Source: Segatella copri (GTDB lineage: Bacteria; Bacteroidota; Bacteroidia; Bacteroidales; Bacteroidaceae). Taken from it: 64,000 bases of DNA. The notes beneath the pieces are model-generated. The model had not been told where the DNA came from, searched no databases, and saw only the letters and a program-made list of their open reading frames with translations. The stretch lies in NCBI RefSeq assembly GCF_019127135.1, contig NZ_JAHOEA010000007.1, positions 31,515 through 95,514 of the forward strand. Direction: 5' to 3'. Both the position numbers and the translations under genes were made by a program. Every line of letters begins with the position of its first letter. Position 1 is the first letter of the stretch. Shown in pieces: positions 27,683-37,835 of the stretch.

Positions 27683-29293
27683 TTATTCCCACTCGATTGT
27701 CGAAGGTGGTTTTGAAGAGATGTCATAGCAAACGCGGTTGACACCCTTTACCTTGTTGATAATCTCGTTACTTACCTTTGCCATGAAGTCGTATGGAAGA
27801 TGTGCCCAGTCGGCTGTCATCGCATCAGTACTGGTTACGGCACGCAATGCAACAGGGTGCTCATAGGTACGCTCATCGCCCATCACGCCTACTGAACGGA
27901 CAGTAGAGAGCAATACGGTACCAGCCTGCCAAATCTGATCGTAAAGAGATACCTCTATCTCGCCATTCTGCATATCAGCAGGAACACCGGCAGCCAAGAC
28001 GCGGCGAGCTTCCTCACCACTCAACTTCACTTTATACTCGCGCAAACCACGGATATAGATATCGTCAGCATCCTGAAGGATACGTACCTTCTCAGGAGTG
28101 ATATCGCCCAAGATTCGAACTGCCAAACCAGGACCAGGGAATGGATGACGGGTAATCAGATGCTCTGGCATACCCATAGAACGACCTACACGGCGAACCT
28201 CATCCTTGAACAACCACTTCAAAGGCTCACACAACTGAAGGTTCATCTCCTTAGGAAGACCACCTACATTGTGATGGCTCTTGATAACCTTACCTGTAAT
28301 ATTCAAACTCTCAATACGGTCTGGATAGATAGTACCCTGAGCCAACCACTTGGCACCGGTCTGCTTCTTAGCCTCAGCATTAAACACCTCAACAAAGTCG
28401 CGGCCGATAATCTTACGCTTCTTCTCAGGATCGGTAACACCAGCCAAGTCGGTAAAGAACTTCTCTGATGCATCTACACCGATTACATTCAAGCCCAAAC
28501 ACTTGTAATCTTCCATCACGTCACGGAACTCATTCTTGCGCAACATACCATGATCTACGAAGATACAGGTAAGGTTCTTGCCGATAGCCTTGTTCAAGAG
28601 AACAGCAGCCACACTAGAGTCAACACCACCAGAAAGACCCAGGATAACCTTATCATCACCCAACTGCGCCTTCAACTCAGCCACAGTAGTCTCAACAAAA
28701 GAGTCAGCGCTCCAATCCTGCTTGCTACCGCAGATATCAACCACGAAGTTCTTCAGCAACTGTGTACCCTGCAAAGAGTGGAATACCTCTGGATGGAACT
28801 GAACAGCCCAAACTGGCTGCTTGGTTGAAGCATATGCAGCATACTTCACATTAGCAGTAGAAGCGATGCACTTATAATCCTCAGGGATGGCAGTGATGGT
28901 ATCACCATGACTCATCCACACCTGCGAGTTCTCAACAAAGCCCTTGAACAAAGGATTCTCAACATCGAAATGTTCCAAGTTGGCACGACCATACTCACGG
29001 CTGTCAGCAGCCTCCACCTTTCCACCCTGGGCAAAAGAGAGGAACTGAGCACCATAGCAGATGCCGAGCACTGGAATACGGCCAATGAACTGGCTCAAAT
29101 CTACCTTGAAAGCTTCCGGATCATGAACGGAGTATGGGCTACCGCTCAAGATGACACCAATGACAGATGGGTCATCCTTTGGAAACTTGTTGTAAGGCAT
29201 AATCTCGCAGAAGGTATCGAGTTCACGAACACGACGGCCGATCAGCTGTGTGGTCTGTGAACCGAAATCCAAAATAATAATCTTCTGTTGCAT
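27683..29293 (-). CDS. guaA: GMP synthase (glutamine-hydrolysing)
   Basis: 536 residues. The N-terminal class I glutamine amidotransferase has the nucleophile Cys in GICYGAQ and the His-x-Glu in QFHPEVFHS. The ATP pyrophosphatase has the P-loop [15 protein letters not shown]. The dimerisation domain ends in KPPSTIEWE, the normal terminus. It converts XMP to GMP. The length is slightly above usual. Transcribed alone; only AT-rich sequence (29294-29370) separates it from the upstream nucleotidyltransferase gene. Confidence 0.98.
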   Translation of the reverse strand: MQQKIIILDFGSQTTQLIGRRVRELDTFCEIMPYNKFPKDDPSVIGVILSGSPYSVHDPEAFKVDLSQFIGRIPVLGICYGAQFLSFAQGGKVEAADSREYGRANLEHFDVENPLFKGFVENSQVWMSHGDTITAIPEDYKCIASTANVKYAAYASTKQPVWAVQFHPEVFHSLQGTQLLKNFVVDICGSKQDWSADSFVETTVAELKAQLGDDKVILGLSGGVDSSVAAVLLNKAIGKNLTCIFVDHGMLRKNEFRDVMEDYKCLGLNVIGVDASEKFFTDLAGVTDPEKKRKIIGRDFVEVFNAEAKKQTGAKWLAQGTIYPDRIESLNITGKVIKSHHNVGGLPKEMNLQLCEPLKWLFKDEVRRVGRSMGMPEHLITRHPFPGPGLAVRILGDITPEKVRILQDADDIYIRGLREYKVKLSGEEARRVLAAGVPADMQNGEIEVSLYDQIWQAGTVLLSTVRSVGVMGDERTYEHPVALRAVTSTDAMTADWAHLPYDFMAKVSNEIINKVKGVNRVCYDISSKPPSTIEWE

Positions 29294-29370
29294 AATATCT
29301 AATTTTAATTTACAGTTTACAATTTATAGCTTATAGTTTATAGCACTCTTGCTATACGGCATAGCCGCTA

Positions 29371-30117
29371 TTAACTATTAACTAACGATTTTAGAAATGC
29401 TTCCGCCTCTTTCAGCGTCTCCTGCTTTCCCACATCCATCAGTTTGAGATCGTTCTTCACATATCCCTCTATACGCACCTTGTCACAATGCTTCAGATAG
29501 AAGTCCATGATAGGGAACTTATCCGGCTCATCCTCCATCAGCGGGAAGAGTGATGGGGCTACCATGTGAATGCCAGAGAAGGCATACATCTTATAATCTT
29601 TGGGATTGAGGTTAGGATAAGGGCTCTTCACTTCACCCGTTTCTATATTCGTCCATCCCACCAGCCGCATACTGTCATCAAAGAGGAGATAACGCTTGGT
29701 TTTGCGTTCGCTCACCATCAGACGGGCGGCTATCATATCCTGACTCTCCATCTGGTAGAACTTCTTCAGATCCACATTACTCAGAATATCCACGTTGTGG
29801 ATAAGAATAGGCTCTGACTGGTTGAAGAGCGGCCATGCCTTCCGGATACCTCCACCCGTTTCGAGCAGCTTTTCACTCTCATCACTGATACGGATGTCCA
29901 TACCGAAGTTGTCATGTACTCTGAGATAATCGATAATTTGTTGGGAGAAATGATGCACGTTCACTACAATGCGAGTGAAACCGGCATCCTTCAACTGAAA
30001 GATGACACGTTTGAGCAAAGGTTCTCCCCCGACACTTACCAGAGCCTTCGGAATACGGTCGGTAAGTGGCTTAAGGCGAGTGCCCAAACCTGCTGCGAAT
30101 ATCATTGCTTGCATCAT
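29371..30117 (-). CDS. MurU-like sugar-phosphate nucleotidyltransferase
   Basis: 248 residues. MQAMIFAAGLGTRLKPLTDRIPKALVSVGG is the nucleotidyltransferase signature (G-x-G-T-R-L then PKAL), and ILIHNVDILSNVDL holds the metal-binding Asp. It resembles MurU, the N-acetylmuramate-1-phosphate uridylyltransferase of peptidoglycan recycling. The gene just upstream encodes an AmgK-like kinase fused to a RapZ-type domain, which would supply the 1-phosphate. That pairing supports the MurU role; the substrate is still inferred. Confidence 0.82.
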   Translation of the reverse strand: MMQAMIFAAGLGTRLKPLTDRIPKALVSVGGEPLLKRVIFQLKDAGFTRIVVNVHHFSQQIIDYLRVHDNFGMDIRISDESEKLLETGGGIRKAWPLFNQSEPILIHNVDILSNVDLKKFYQMESQDMIAARLMVSERKTKRYLLFDDSMRLVGWTNIETGEVKSPYPNLNPKDYKMYAFSGIHMVAPSLFPLMEDEPDKFPIMDFYLKHCDKVRIEGYVKNDLKLMDVGKQETLKEAEAFLKSLVNS

Positions 30118-30141
30118 TGCTAATTAGCTATTTTTAAATGT

Positions 30142-30187
30142 GCGTGCAAATTTACTAACTTTTTGCGAGATAGCCAAATTTGCACGC
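30142..30187. promoter_or_regulatory. 12-bp perfect inverted repeat over the promoter of the MurU-like gene
   Basis: GCGTGCAAATTT (30142-30153) is exactly inverted as AAATTTGCACGC (30176-30187) with 22 nt between. The minus-strand -7 box TAAATTTG (30147-30154) lies in one arm, so the repeat may be an operator or may only reflect two similar promoter-like sequences. Confidence 0.6.
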
Positions 30188-30193
30188 TATTTT

Positions 30194-31741
30194 CTATTGT
30201 TTTGCAGGTAAAACCTGTTCAATATGCTGTTCACGATGACAAATATGCACTTCTACACCAAACTTCTGGTGAATATGTTCAGCAAGATGCTGGGCGGAAT
30301 ATACACTGCGATGCTGACCGCCGGTGCATCCGAAACAGAACATCAGAGAGGTAAAGCCACGCTGCATGTAGCGGTTTACATGATGGTCGGCAAGTGCATA
30401 GACATGCTCCAGGAACTTCAATATCTCACCATCATCCTCCAGGAATCGGATAACAGGCTCATCCAGACCCGTCAGTTTTTTATAAGGCTCGTATCTGCCA
30501 GGGTTATGGGTACTTCTACAGTCGAAGACATAACCTCCGCCATTGCCAGACGGATCTTCAGGAATTCCCTTTCGATAAGAAAAACTAAACACTCTTACCA
30601 CCAGCGGTCCCTTACCATCATATTTAGAATAGGTAGCTGGTCCGTCCTGCGGATGCGCACGATAGATATTGTTGTCGGTAGTCTTATAGCCATCTGCACG
30701 ACTCAGCGCCACGCTCTCTATCACCTTGAACTGCGGCAGCTCAGTAAGTCTTCTCAGCATATCCATCATATAAGGATAAGGGAATACCTTGTCTCCCATT
30801 TTCAGAAGATCGCGTAAATTCTGGATAGCCGGCGGAATGCTGTCAATGAAATGCTTCTTGCGCTCGAAATAACCACGGAATCCATAGGCACCCAACACTT
30901 GCAAGGTACGGAAGAGCACAAAAAGACTCAACCGGTTTACAAAATGTCGCACCGTAGGTACCTCGGTATAATGTTTCAATGACTGGTAGTATTCCCAAAC
31001 CAATTCTCTGCGCAGTTTGAACGGATACTTAGCAGATGCCTGCCAAAGGAATGAGGCCAGATCATAATAGAATGGTCCCTTTCGGCCACCCTGAAAATCG
31101 ATAAAGTGTGGATTTCCCTTATCATCCAACATGACATTGCGCGCCTGGAAATCACGATACAGAAAACAATCCATCGGCTCTGATGTCAGATCCTTGGCAA
31201 AAAGCCGGAAGTTGGCTTCAAGTTTCAATTCGTGAAAATCCAAATCGGTAGGCTTCAGAAAACAGTATTTGAAATAGTTGAGATCAAAGAGAACACTGTC
31301 AACATCGAATTCTGGCTGAGGATAACAGTTTTGCCAGTCCAAGCCTCTAGCTCCGCGAATCTGGATATTCGGTAGTTCACGAATGGTTTTCTTCAGGAGT
31401 TCCTTCTCTTTCTGATTATAACGTCCGCCAGCATCACGTCCGCCCCTGATTGCATCAAAAAGCGAAGTACCACCAAGATCCGTCTGAAGATAACAAAGTT
31501 CATCGTCACTCACCGCCAGGACCTGTGGAACAGGCAACTGCCTGAGCTGGAAATGACGATCCAGATAGATAAAGGCATGATCCTCGTCACGACTGGTTCC
31601 TATCACGCCAATCACAGTATCACCATCCTGCCTGATGATACGGAAATACTGTCGGTTACTCCCCTGCCCTGCCAGCTTTATGACATCAGCAGGTTCTTCA
31701 CCCGCCCATTTTTTATAAAGTTCAATCAGCTTTTCCATCAT
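30194..31741 (-). CDS. AmgK-like sugar kinase (APH fold) fused to a RapZ C-terminal-type domain
   Basis: 515 residues. The first about 320 form an aminoglycoside-phosphotransferase fold: FLYRDFQARNVMLDDKGNPHFIDFQGGRKGP carries the catalytic Asp/Asn and the metal Asp. From about 380 to 512 the sequence matches the RapZ C-terminal domain (VVRVFSFSYRKGIP, DCRSTHNPGRYEPYKKLTG, and FCFGCTGGQHRSVY at 468-481). AmgK phosphorylates MurNAc or GlcNAc at C1 in cell-wall recycling. In E. coli the RapZ C-terminal part binds glucosamine-6-phosphate. The RapZ ATPase half is absent. It overlaps the small membrane-protein gene upstream by 20 nt and precedes the MurU-like gene. Confidence 0.88.
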   Translation of the reverse strand: MMEKLIELYKKWAGEEPADVIKLAGQGSNRQYFRIIRQDGDTVIGVIGTSRDEDHAFIYLDRHFQLRQLPVPQVLAVSDDELCYLQTDLGGTSLFDAIRGGRDAGGRYNQKEKELLKKTIRELPNIQIRGARGLDWQNCYPQPEFDVDSVLFDLNYFKYCFLKPTDLDFHELKLEANFRLFAKDLTSEPMDCFLYRDFQARNVMLDDKGNPHFIDFQGGRKGPFYYDLASFLWQASAKYPFKLRRELVWEYYQSLKHYTEVPTVRHFVNRLSLFVLFRTLQVLGAYGFRGYFERKKHFIDSIPPAIQNLRDLLKMGDKVFPYPYMMDMLRRLTELPQFKVIESVALSRADGYKTTDNNIYRAHPQDGPATYSKYDGKGPLVVRVFSFSYRKGIPEDPSGNGGGYVFDCRSTHNPGRYEPYKKLTGLDEPVIRFLEDDGEILKFLEHVYALADHHVNRYMQRGFTSLMFCFGCTGGQHRSVYSAQHLAEHIHQKFGVEVHICHREQHIEQVLPAKQ

Positions 31742-31937
31742 TATTCAGTTTACGTCGTTTCCGATCATCATCAATCTTCTGTGCGAAGTTATCTCCGATA
31801 AAGAGAAGCAATAAGATACCTAGCGTAGTCAGGAACGAGTTTGTAGTCGTCATCCTCAACTCAGCTTTTGTAATATAAATCAGTCCTCCGATAACAATCA
31901 GAAAGACCAATGCTTTTTTCCAATCAATATTGTTCAT
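31722..31937 (-). CDS. Small two-helix membrane protein
   Basis: 71 residues: one hydrophobic segment (ALVFLIVIGGLIYIT) near the N-terminus, a second (FLTTLGILLLLFIGDNFA), then a basic tail (DDDRKRRKLNND). I do not recognise the family. A minus-strand -7 box lies 24 nt upstream of the ATG and the 3' end overlaps the fusion-kinase gene by 20 nt, which argues for a real, translated first gene of that operon. Confidence 0.75.
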   Translation of the reverse strand: MNNIDWKKALVFLIVIGGLIYITKAELRMTTTNSFLTTLGILLLLFIGDNFAQKIDDDRKRRKLNNDGKAD

Positions 31938-31960
31938 GCCATCAAATTTCTAATATGGTG

Positions 31961-31968
31961 CAAAATTA
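31961..31968 (-). promoter_or_regulatory. -7 box of the small membrane protein / fusion kinase operon
   Basis: The minus strand reads TAATTTTG, then about 23 nt to the ATG at 31937. The interval 31969-32197 is AT-rich, without any gene I can support. Confidence 0.65.
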
Positions 31969-32197
31969 CACAATTATATCGAGAAAACAAAATAAAAACA
32001 AAAAAAAATCGGATGTCTCACGACAACCGATTTCCAAAAACAAACTACTTAAAAACTAATCTACTAAAACAAATCAAAAAAAATATCTTTGTCATCCTTT
32101 CAGATGATACTTTCTTTTATTTACGATGCAAAGATACAAAAAAAGATTATTCGAACCAAATAATTTTGCTATTTTTTGCATCTTTATAACTAAAAAA

Positions 32198-32240
32198 ACA
32201 AAAAAATAGGGGTAATTCGCTGAGAATCACCCCTATTTGA
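32198..32240 (-). terminator. Terminator of groES-groEL
   Basis: On the minus strand AATAGGGGTGATTC pairs with GAATTACCCCTATT (one mismatch), followed by a long T-rich run. It lies about 65 nt after the groEL stop. Confidence 0.9.
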
Positions 32241-32303
32241 TATTTTCACTTTGCAAACCCGCACCCTTAGAATGTGCTTTGTTTGCGCAAGCCATTCACT
32301 AGA

Positions 32304-33944
<1,641 letters not shown>

Positions 33945-34008
33945 CTAATAATGTTTAAATAAATATCAGCAAAAAGTTTTTTACCTTTTTACTTTTTACC
34001 TTTAAGAA

Positions 34009-34281
34009 TTACTCTTCCACTACAGCGAGTACATCGCTCTGACGCATCATGATATATTTAGTGCCATCGAATTCGAGTTCCGTACCAGCGTACTTACCAT
34101 AGAGTACTGTATCACCTTCTTTGAGAATCATCTCTTCGTCTTTCGTACCCTTGCCTGTAGCAACAACCTTACCACGCTGTGGTTTCTCTTTTGCTGTATC
34201 AGGAATAATAATTCCACCTACTTTTTCTTCAGCTGGTGCAGGAAGTACCAGCACTCTGTCTGCTAATGGTTTAATGTTCAT
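34009..34281 (-). CDS. groS: Co-chaperonin GroES (10 kDa)
   Basis: 90 residues. [44 protein letters not shown] includes the mobile loop that contacts GroEL, and [29 protein letters not shown] is the normal end. It caps the GroEL ring. First gene of the groES-groEL operon. Confidence 0.98.
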   Translation of the reverse strand: MNIKPLADRVLVLPAPAEEKVGGIIIPDTAKEKPQRGKVVATGKGTKDEEMILKEGDTVLYGKYAGTELEFDGTKYIMMRQSDVLAVVEE

Positions 34282-34354
34282 GATTCTATAATATTTTAAT
34301 TGTTATACATTTATTTTGTCGACAGATATTGCTACCCATCTTTCCGCCAGTATA

Positions 34355-34400
34355 CGAAAAACGTGCCAAAGCATCCACACTGACACTTTGGCACGTTCTT
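34355..34400 (-). terminator. Terminator of manC
   Basis: On the minus strand AACGTGCCAAAG pairs with CTTTGGCACGTT, and TTTTCG follows. It isolates manC from groES. Confidence 0.88.
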
Positions 34401-34430
34401 ATACTGACACAATATCACAATTTCTTGTGG

Positions 34431-35774
34431 TTATTTCATTTTCCATTGATAATCGAATCTTTCGATATCCTCCTCAACCAGCGGATTACCATTCTGAACT
34501 TCGATGAAAGTCAACTGTGTAATCGCCTTGATGGCATGATAGTGCTCCAGAGGTATCACCACGGTATCCCCCGCTTTCACATGTTTCTCCTCACCATCAA
34601 GCACAAAGATTCCCTCACCTTCCACGAAAGTCCACACCTCCGAACGATGATGATGAAGCTGGTAGCTGATATTCTTGCCTGGCTTCAAGGTAATACTCTT
34701 GGTGAGTGAATGATTGCCGTCAGCATACTTCGAATCGTCTATCACGCGATAAGTACCCCATCTTCTCTCCTCATACATCGGACGCGGAGTAAGATGTTCT
34801 ACCGCCTTCTTTATATCCTCAGAATATTTCTTAGAGCACACGAAGATGCCGTCAGGACTCGCTGCGACGACCGCATCCTTCAGACCATCCACATAAAGAG
34901 GCAACTGAAGTTCGTTGATGACATGCGTATTCTCGCAGTGGCTTCCCATCACCGCATTACCGATAATAGAATGATGTAACTCATCAGTCAGCGTATTCCA
35001 GGTACCCAGGTCCTTCCATTCACCATTGAACGGCACTACAGCTACAGATTCTGCCTTTTCCGCCACCTCGTAGTCAAAGGAAATCTTTGGGAATTCGCCG
35101 TATCTTGCACGAGTATCTTCAAAGCTTTCACTCCGCATATACTTTCGTACAATCTGCATCATATAGCCTAAGCGGAAGGCGAAGACACCACCATTCCAGT
35201 AAGCCCCCTCTTCCAGGAGTTTCTCTGCAGTAGGCACATCTGGCTTCTCTGTAAATCTCTTTACCATCTGATACTTCTTTTCTTCAGGGAAAGGCACCAC
35301 ATATCCATACTTTGCACTAGGATAAGTAGGTTTGATACCCATCAGCACGAGATCTGCTACATTTTTCTCCACACAATCTACCATACGGGCGATGGTATGG
35401 AAATACTCCAACTCAGTATAAGGATCACAAGGCATGATAACCACAACCTCGTCGTCCTCGCATTCCTTCTTCAGTTTCAGATAACTTGCAGCCAAAGCAA
35501 TGGCAGGGAAGGTATCACGTCTCTCTGGTTCGGTAACCACAGAAACACGCTCTCCCAACTGGTTTTGGATAATATCCAGTTGACTGGCGTTGGTAGCCAG
35601 TGTTATATCGTTGGTCAGATTCGCCTCCTGCGCCTGGCGTACCACGCGCTGTACCATACTTTCCATTTCCCCATTCTCCTTCTCGAGCAATGGCAGGAAC
35701 TGTTTGCTTCTAGCATTATTGCTAAGGGGCCAAAGTCTTTTACCTGAGCCACCCGATAATAGAATCAATTGCAT
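34431..35774 (-). CDS. manC: Mannose-1-phosphate guanylyltransferase / mannose-6-phosphate isomerase (type II)
   Basis: 447 residues. The N-terminal nucleotidyltransferase has LLSGGSGKRLWPLSNNARSKQFLPL and the FTEKP motif in MVKRFTEKPD. The C-terminal cupin (PGKNISYQLHHHRSEVWTFVEGEG ... GDTVVIPLEHYHAI) is the isomerase part. It makes GDP-mannose for surface polysaccharides and fucose. Its promoter is divergent from that of an exopolysaccharide priming transferase, which is a fitting pairing. Confidence 0.93.
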   Translation of the reverse strand: MQLILLSGGSGKRLWPLSNNARSKQFLPLLEKENGEMESMVQRVVRQAQEANLTNDITLATNASQLDIIQNQLGERVSVVTEPERRDTFPAIALAASYLKLKKECEDDEVVVIMPCDPYTELEYFHTIARMVDCVEKNVADLVLMGIKPTYPSAKYGYVVPFPEEKKYQMVKRFTEKPDVPTAEKLLEEGAYWNGGVFAFRLGYMMQIVRKYMRSESFEDTRARYGEFPKISFDYEVAEKAESVAVVPFNGEWKDLGTWNTLTDELHHSIIGNAVMGSHCENTHVINELQLPLYVDGLKDAVVAASPDGIFVCSKKYSEDIKKAVEHLTPRPMYEERRWGTYRVIDDSKYADGNHSLTKSITLKPGKNISYQLHHHRSEVWTFVEGEGIFVLDGEEKHVKAGDTVVIPLEHYHAIKAITQLTFIEVQNGNPLVEEDIERFDYQWKMK

Positions 35775-35841
35775 ACCTTTTGTTATCTAAATAGTTTATT
35801 AATCATATTTAAAATTCACACCTATCCGTGAAATCCGTTTG

Positions 35842-35849
35842 CAAAAGTA
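35842..35849 (-). promoter_or_regulatory. -7 box for manC
   Basis: The minus strand reads TACTTTTG, 68 nt upstream of the manC ATG. Confidence 0.65.
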
Positions 35850-35970
35850 CGCTTTTCCTTTGAAACCACCAAGCAAATCGATGAAAATCTGCAAAGTCAC
35901 TGACAATTTTGCAAGAACATGAAAGAAAAGCACGAGCGAAAAATCGTCGTTTTGAAAGAGGGCAGGACTA

Positions 35971-36002
35971 GAAAATTGGTTCAAATTGGTTCAAGTTGGT
36001 CC
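35971..36002. repeat. Three 10-nt direct repeats upstream of the priming transferase gene
   Basis: AAATTGGTTC, AAATTGGTTC and AAGTTGGTCC follow each other at one helical-turn spacing (35973-36002). They lie 50-80 nt upstream of the plus-strand -7 box at 36052, the position expected of an activator site. The rest of the 35775-36132 intergenic region shows only the two promoters. Confidence 0.75.
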
Positions 36003-36051
36003 ATTTAGATATTTTTTTGCCAATTTATTTCCGATTTTCAACAATTATTAT

Positions 36052-36059
36052 TAACTTTG
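36052..36059 (+). promoter_or_regulatory. -7 box for the priming transferase gene
   Basis: TAACTTTG, 74 nt before ATG 36133. Confidence 0.68.
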
Positions 36060-36132
36060 CGACCGAAAAAGAACTTAAACATACCTTCTGAAAAGGAGAT
36101 ATCAAACATAATTAGGAGTATTTTATAAGAAT

Positions 36133-37566
36133 ATGCAAATGATAAACAAGAACTACAAAGGAAACGAAACGATAAAGAGATTGGTTATGTGTACCGATTT
36201 CATTATCTTAAACATCGTATTGCTGGCCTATAAAGAATATGGTCCAGAATTCACACCAGACTATTTCGACTCTGCAACGAAGATTACCTTTTTCGTTGCA
36301 AATGTAGCATTGTTCTTAGGCGAATACTTCTATTCCACTATCATACATGTTAGAAAAATCGGTTTCTTACAAGTATTAAAACGAACCTTATGCCTGGCAG
36401 GAACTATGACTTTGAGTTTCTTTATTTTTGTGAGACTTCTCAGTCATGATGATAAGATGTTCTCCTTCTATATTATCTTCGGTATTACATACTATCTGTC
36501 ACTCATCATAAGCAGACTCTTAGAACTTAACATACTGAAATACTTCCGTTCAAAAGGCCGCAACTCACGCACAGTTGTCTTTATAGGTAACGACCCTGCC
36601 GTGAGCGAGATGTACAAGACGATGACAGAGGATCCTTCTGCCGGTTATATCGTAAAAGGATATTATGCTGATGAAGATATTACAAAAGCTCCAGAAGGTC
36701 TGAAGAGAATTGGAACGATGAAACAGCTCCAGGAGATCATCTCTTCTACCATGAATGATACTATCAACGGTGCGCCTTCCAACATTGACGAGGCATTCTG
36801 CTGCCTGTCACACAAATCTCCGGAGATTATCAACATCATGCACTTCTGTGACAAGAATGTGATACACTTCTACTACCTGCCACGTGTATTCGGTGAGTAC
36901 AAGTTACATCTTGACGCTCAAAACTTCATGGGCAGAACAGTATATTCGAACCATATAGAACCGCTGTCAAGTATTTCAAACCGTTTCATCAAACGCAGTT
37001 TCGACATCGTGGTGAGCGGATTCGCATGTCTGTGCGTCTTGCCATTCATCCCTATCATCGCCCTTATCATCAAGATTCAGAGTCCGGGACCTATTTTCTT
37101 CAAACAGGCAAGAACAGGTCTGAACGGTGATACATTCTATTGTCTGAAGTTCCGCTCCATGCATGTAAACAAGGATGCAGACAAAGCTCAGGCTACCAAG
37201 AACGACCCTCGCAAGTTTGCTTTCGGCAATTTTATGAGAAAGACCAATATAGATGAGTTTCCTCAGTTTATCAATGTACTGAAGGGTGATATGAGTATCG
37301 TAGGACCTCGTCCTCACATGCTGCACCATACTGAGGTATATGGAAGTCTGATTGACAAATATATGGTTCGCCACTTTTCCAAGCCGGGCATCACCGGTTG
37401 GGCTCAGGTTACAGGTTACCGTGGTGAAACTAAGGAACTCTGGCAGATGGAGGAACGTATCCGCCGCGATATCTGGTATATTGAGAACTGGTCGTTCTGG
37501 CTCGATATCAAGATTATCTTCATGACAGCCAAGAGCATCATCTGTCCTGACAAGAATGCTTATTAA
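36133..37566 (+). CDS. Exopolysaccharide priming polyprenyl glycosylphosphotransferase
   Basis: 477 residues. Four or five hydrophobic helices (about 15-135), a CoA-binding-like/Rossmann region (RTVVFIGNDPAVSEMYK) and a C-terminal bacterial sugar transferase domain: SFDIVVSGFACLCVLPFIPIIALIIKIQSPGPIFFKQARTGLNG, KFRSMH, NIDEFPQFINVLKGDMSIVGPRPH. It moves a sugar-1-phosphate to undecaprenyl phosphate to start exopolysaccharide repeat units. No glycosyltransferase cluster follows, so it is an orphan here; manC is its divergent neighbour. A start at Met3 is also possible. Confidence 0.93.
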   Translation: MQMINKNYKGNETIKRLVMCTDFIILNIVLLAYKEYGPEFTPDYFDSATKITFFVANVALFLGEYFYSTIIHVRKIGFLQVLKRTLCLAGTMTLSFFIFVRLLSHDDKMFSFYIIFGITYYLSLIISRLLELNILKYFRSKGRNSRTVVFIGNDPAVSEMYKTMTEDPSAGYIVKGYYADEDITKAPEGLKRIGTMKQLQEIISSTMNDTINGAPSNIDEAFCCLSHKSPEIINIMHFCDKNVIHFYYLPRVFGEYKLHLDAQNFMGRTVYSNHIEPLSSISNRFIKRSFDIVVSGFACLCVLPFIPIIALIIKIQSPGPIFFKQARTGLNGDTFYCLKFRSMHVNKDADKAQATKNDPRKFAFGNFMRKTNIDEFPQFINVLKGDMSIVGPRPHMLHHTEVYGSLIDKYMVRHFSKPGITGWAQVTGYRGETKELWQMEERIRRDIWYIENWSFWLDIKIIFMTAKSIICPDKNAY

Positions 37567-37585
37567 GAGATTATAAAAAGAAAAA

Positions 37586-37602
37586 GAGGATGTGCCATAA
37601 GT
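37586..37602. repeat. GAGGATGTGCCATAAGT motif bordering the third array
   Basis: It differs from 7774-7790 at two positions and from the inverted copy in the 37775-37816 hairpin at a few. It can pair with 37795-37812 across the whole array. Confidence 0.8.
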
Positions 37603-37619
37603 TTGGATAACAGTTGGCG

Positions 37620-37773
37620 CACAACAGTTGGCCGCCACACGCACATCACCTGTTGTGCATGCGCATATCAGCTGTTATGCAAGCGCACAACAGCTGTTGT
37701 GCGACCGGAGATACTAACTGTCTCAACAACATATTCTATCTCTTCCAAGAACATATCCTAGCTTTTCCAAGAA
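37620..37773. repeat. 22-nt-register array of palindromes, 7 units
   Basis: Units start at 37620, 37642, 37664, 37686, 37708, 37730 and 37752, all exactly 22 nt. Units 2-4 centre on a CAGCTG-type dyad: 37685-37702 is the perfect palindrome GCACAACAGCTGTTGTGC, and the previous unit reads GCATATCAGCTGTTATGC, where both arms changed together. Unit 5 is a poorly matching bridge. Units 6-7 share CATATTCTA / CATATCCTA and TTCCAAGAA. The array sits between two convergent genes. Confidence 0.93.
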
Positions 37774-37774
37774 C

Positions 37775-37816
37775 AAGAAGAGGGTGTATCATTAACTTAT
37801 GATACACCCTCTTCTT
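37775..37816. terminator. 18-bp perfect hairpin between convergent genes
   Basis: AAGAAGAGGGTGTATCAT pairs perfectly with ATGATACACCCTCTTCTT around TAACTT. On the minus strand it follows the esterase stop by 20 nt; poly-T tails are weak on both sides. It holds another copy of the GAGGGTGTRTCAT motif. Confidence 0.85.
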
Positions 37817-37835
37817 AGGTATATAGGTATACTCT

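Noticed and set aside
29310..29342. AT-rich repeat TTTACAATTTATAG upstream of guaA
   Set aside because: Low-complexity sequence of a kind also present at 19391-19422 and 42631-42656 between genes; nothing specific could be supported.
34282..34430. CIRCE heat-shock operator upstream of groES
   Set aside because: The TTAGCACTC-N9-GAGTGCTAA pattern is not present; the only inverted repeat is the manC terminator.
37620..37773. CRISPR-like repeats at the third array
   Set aside because: Same reasons: only about 12 nt similar per unit, palindromic, and no constant repeat-spacer structure.
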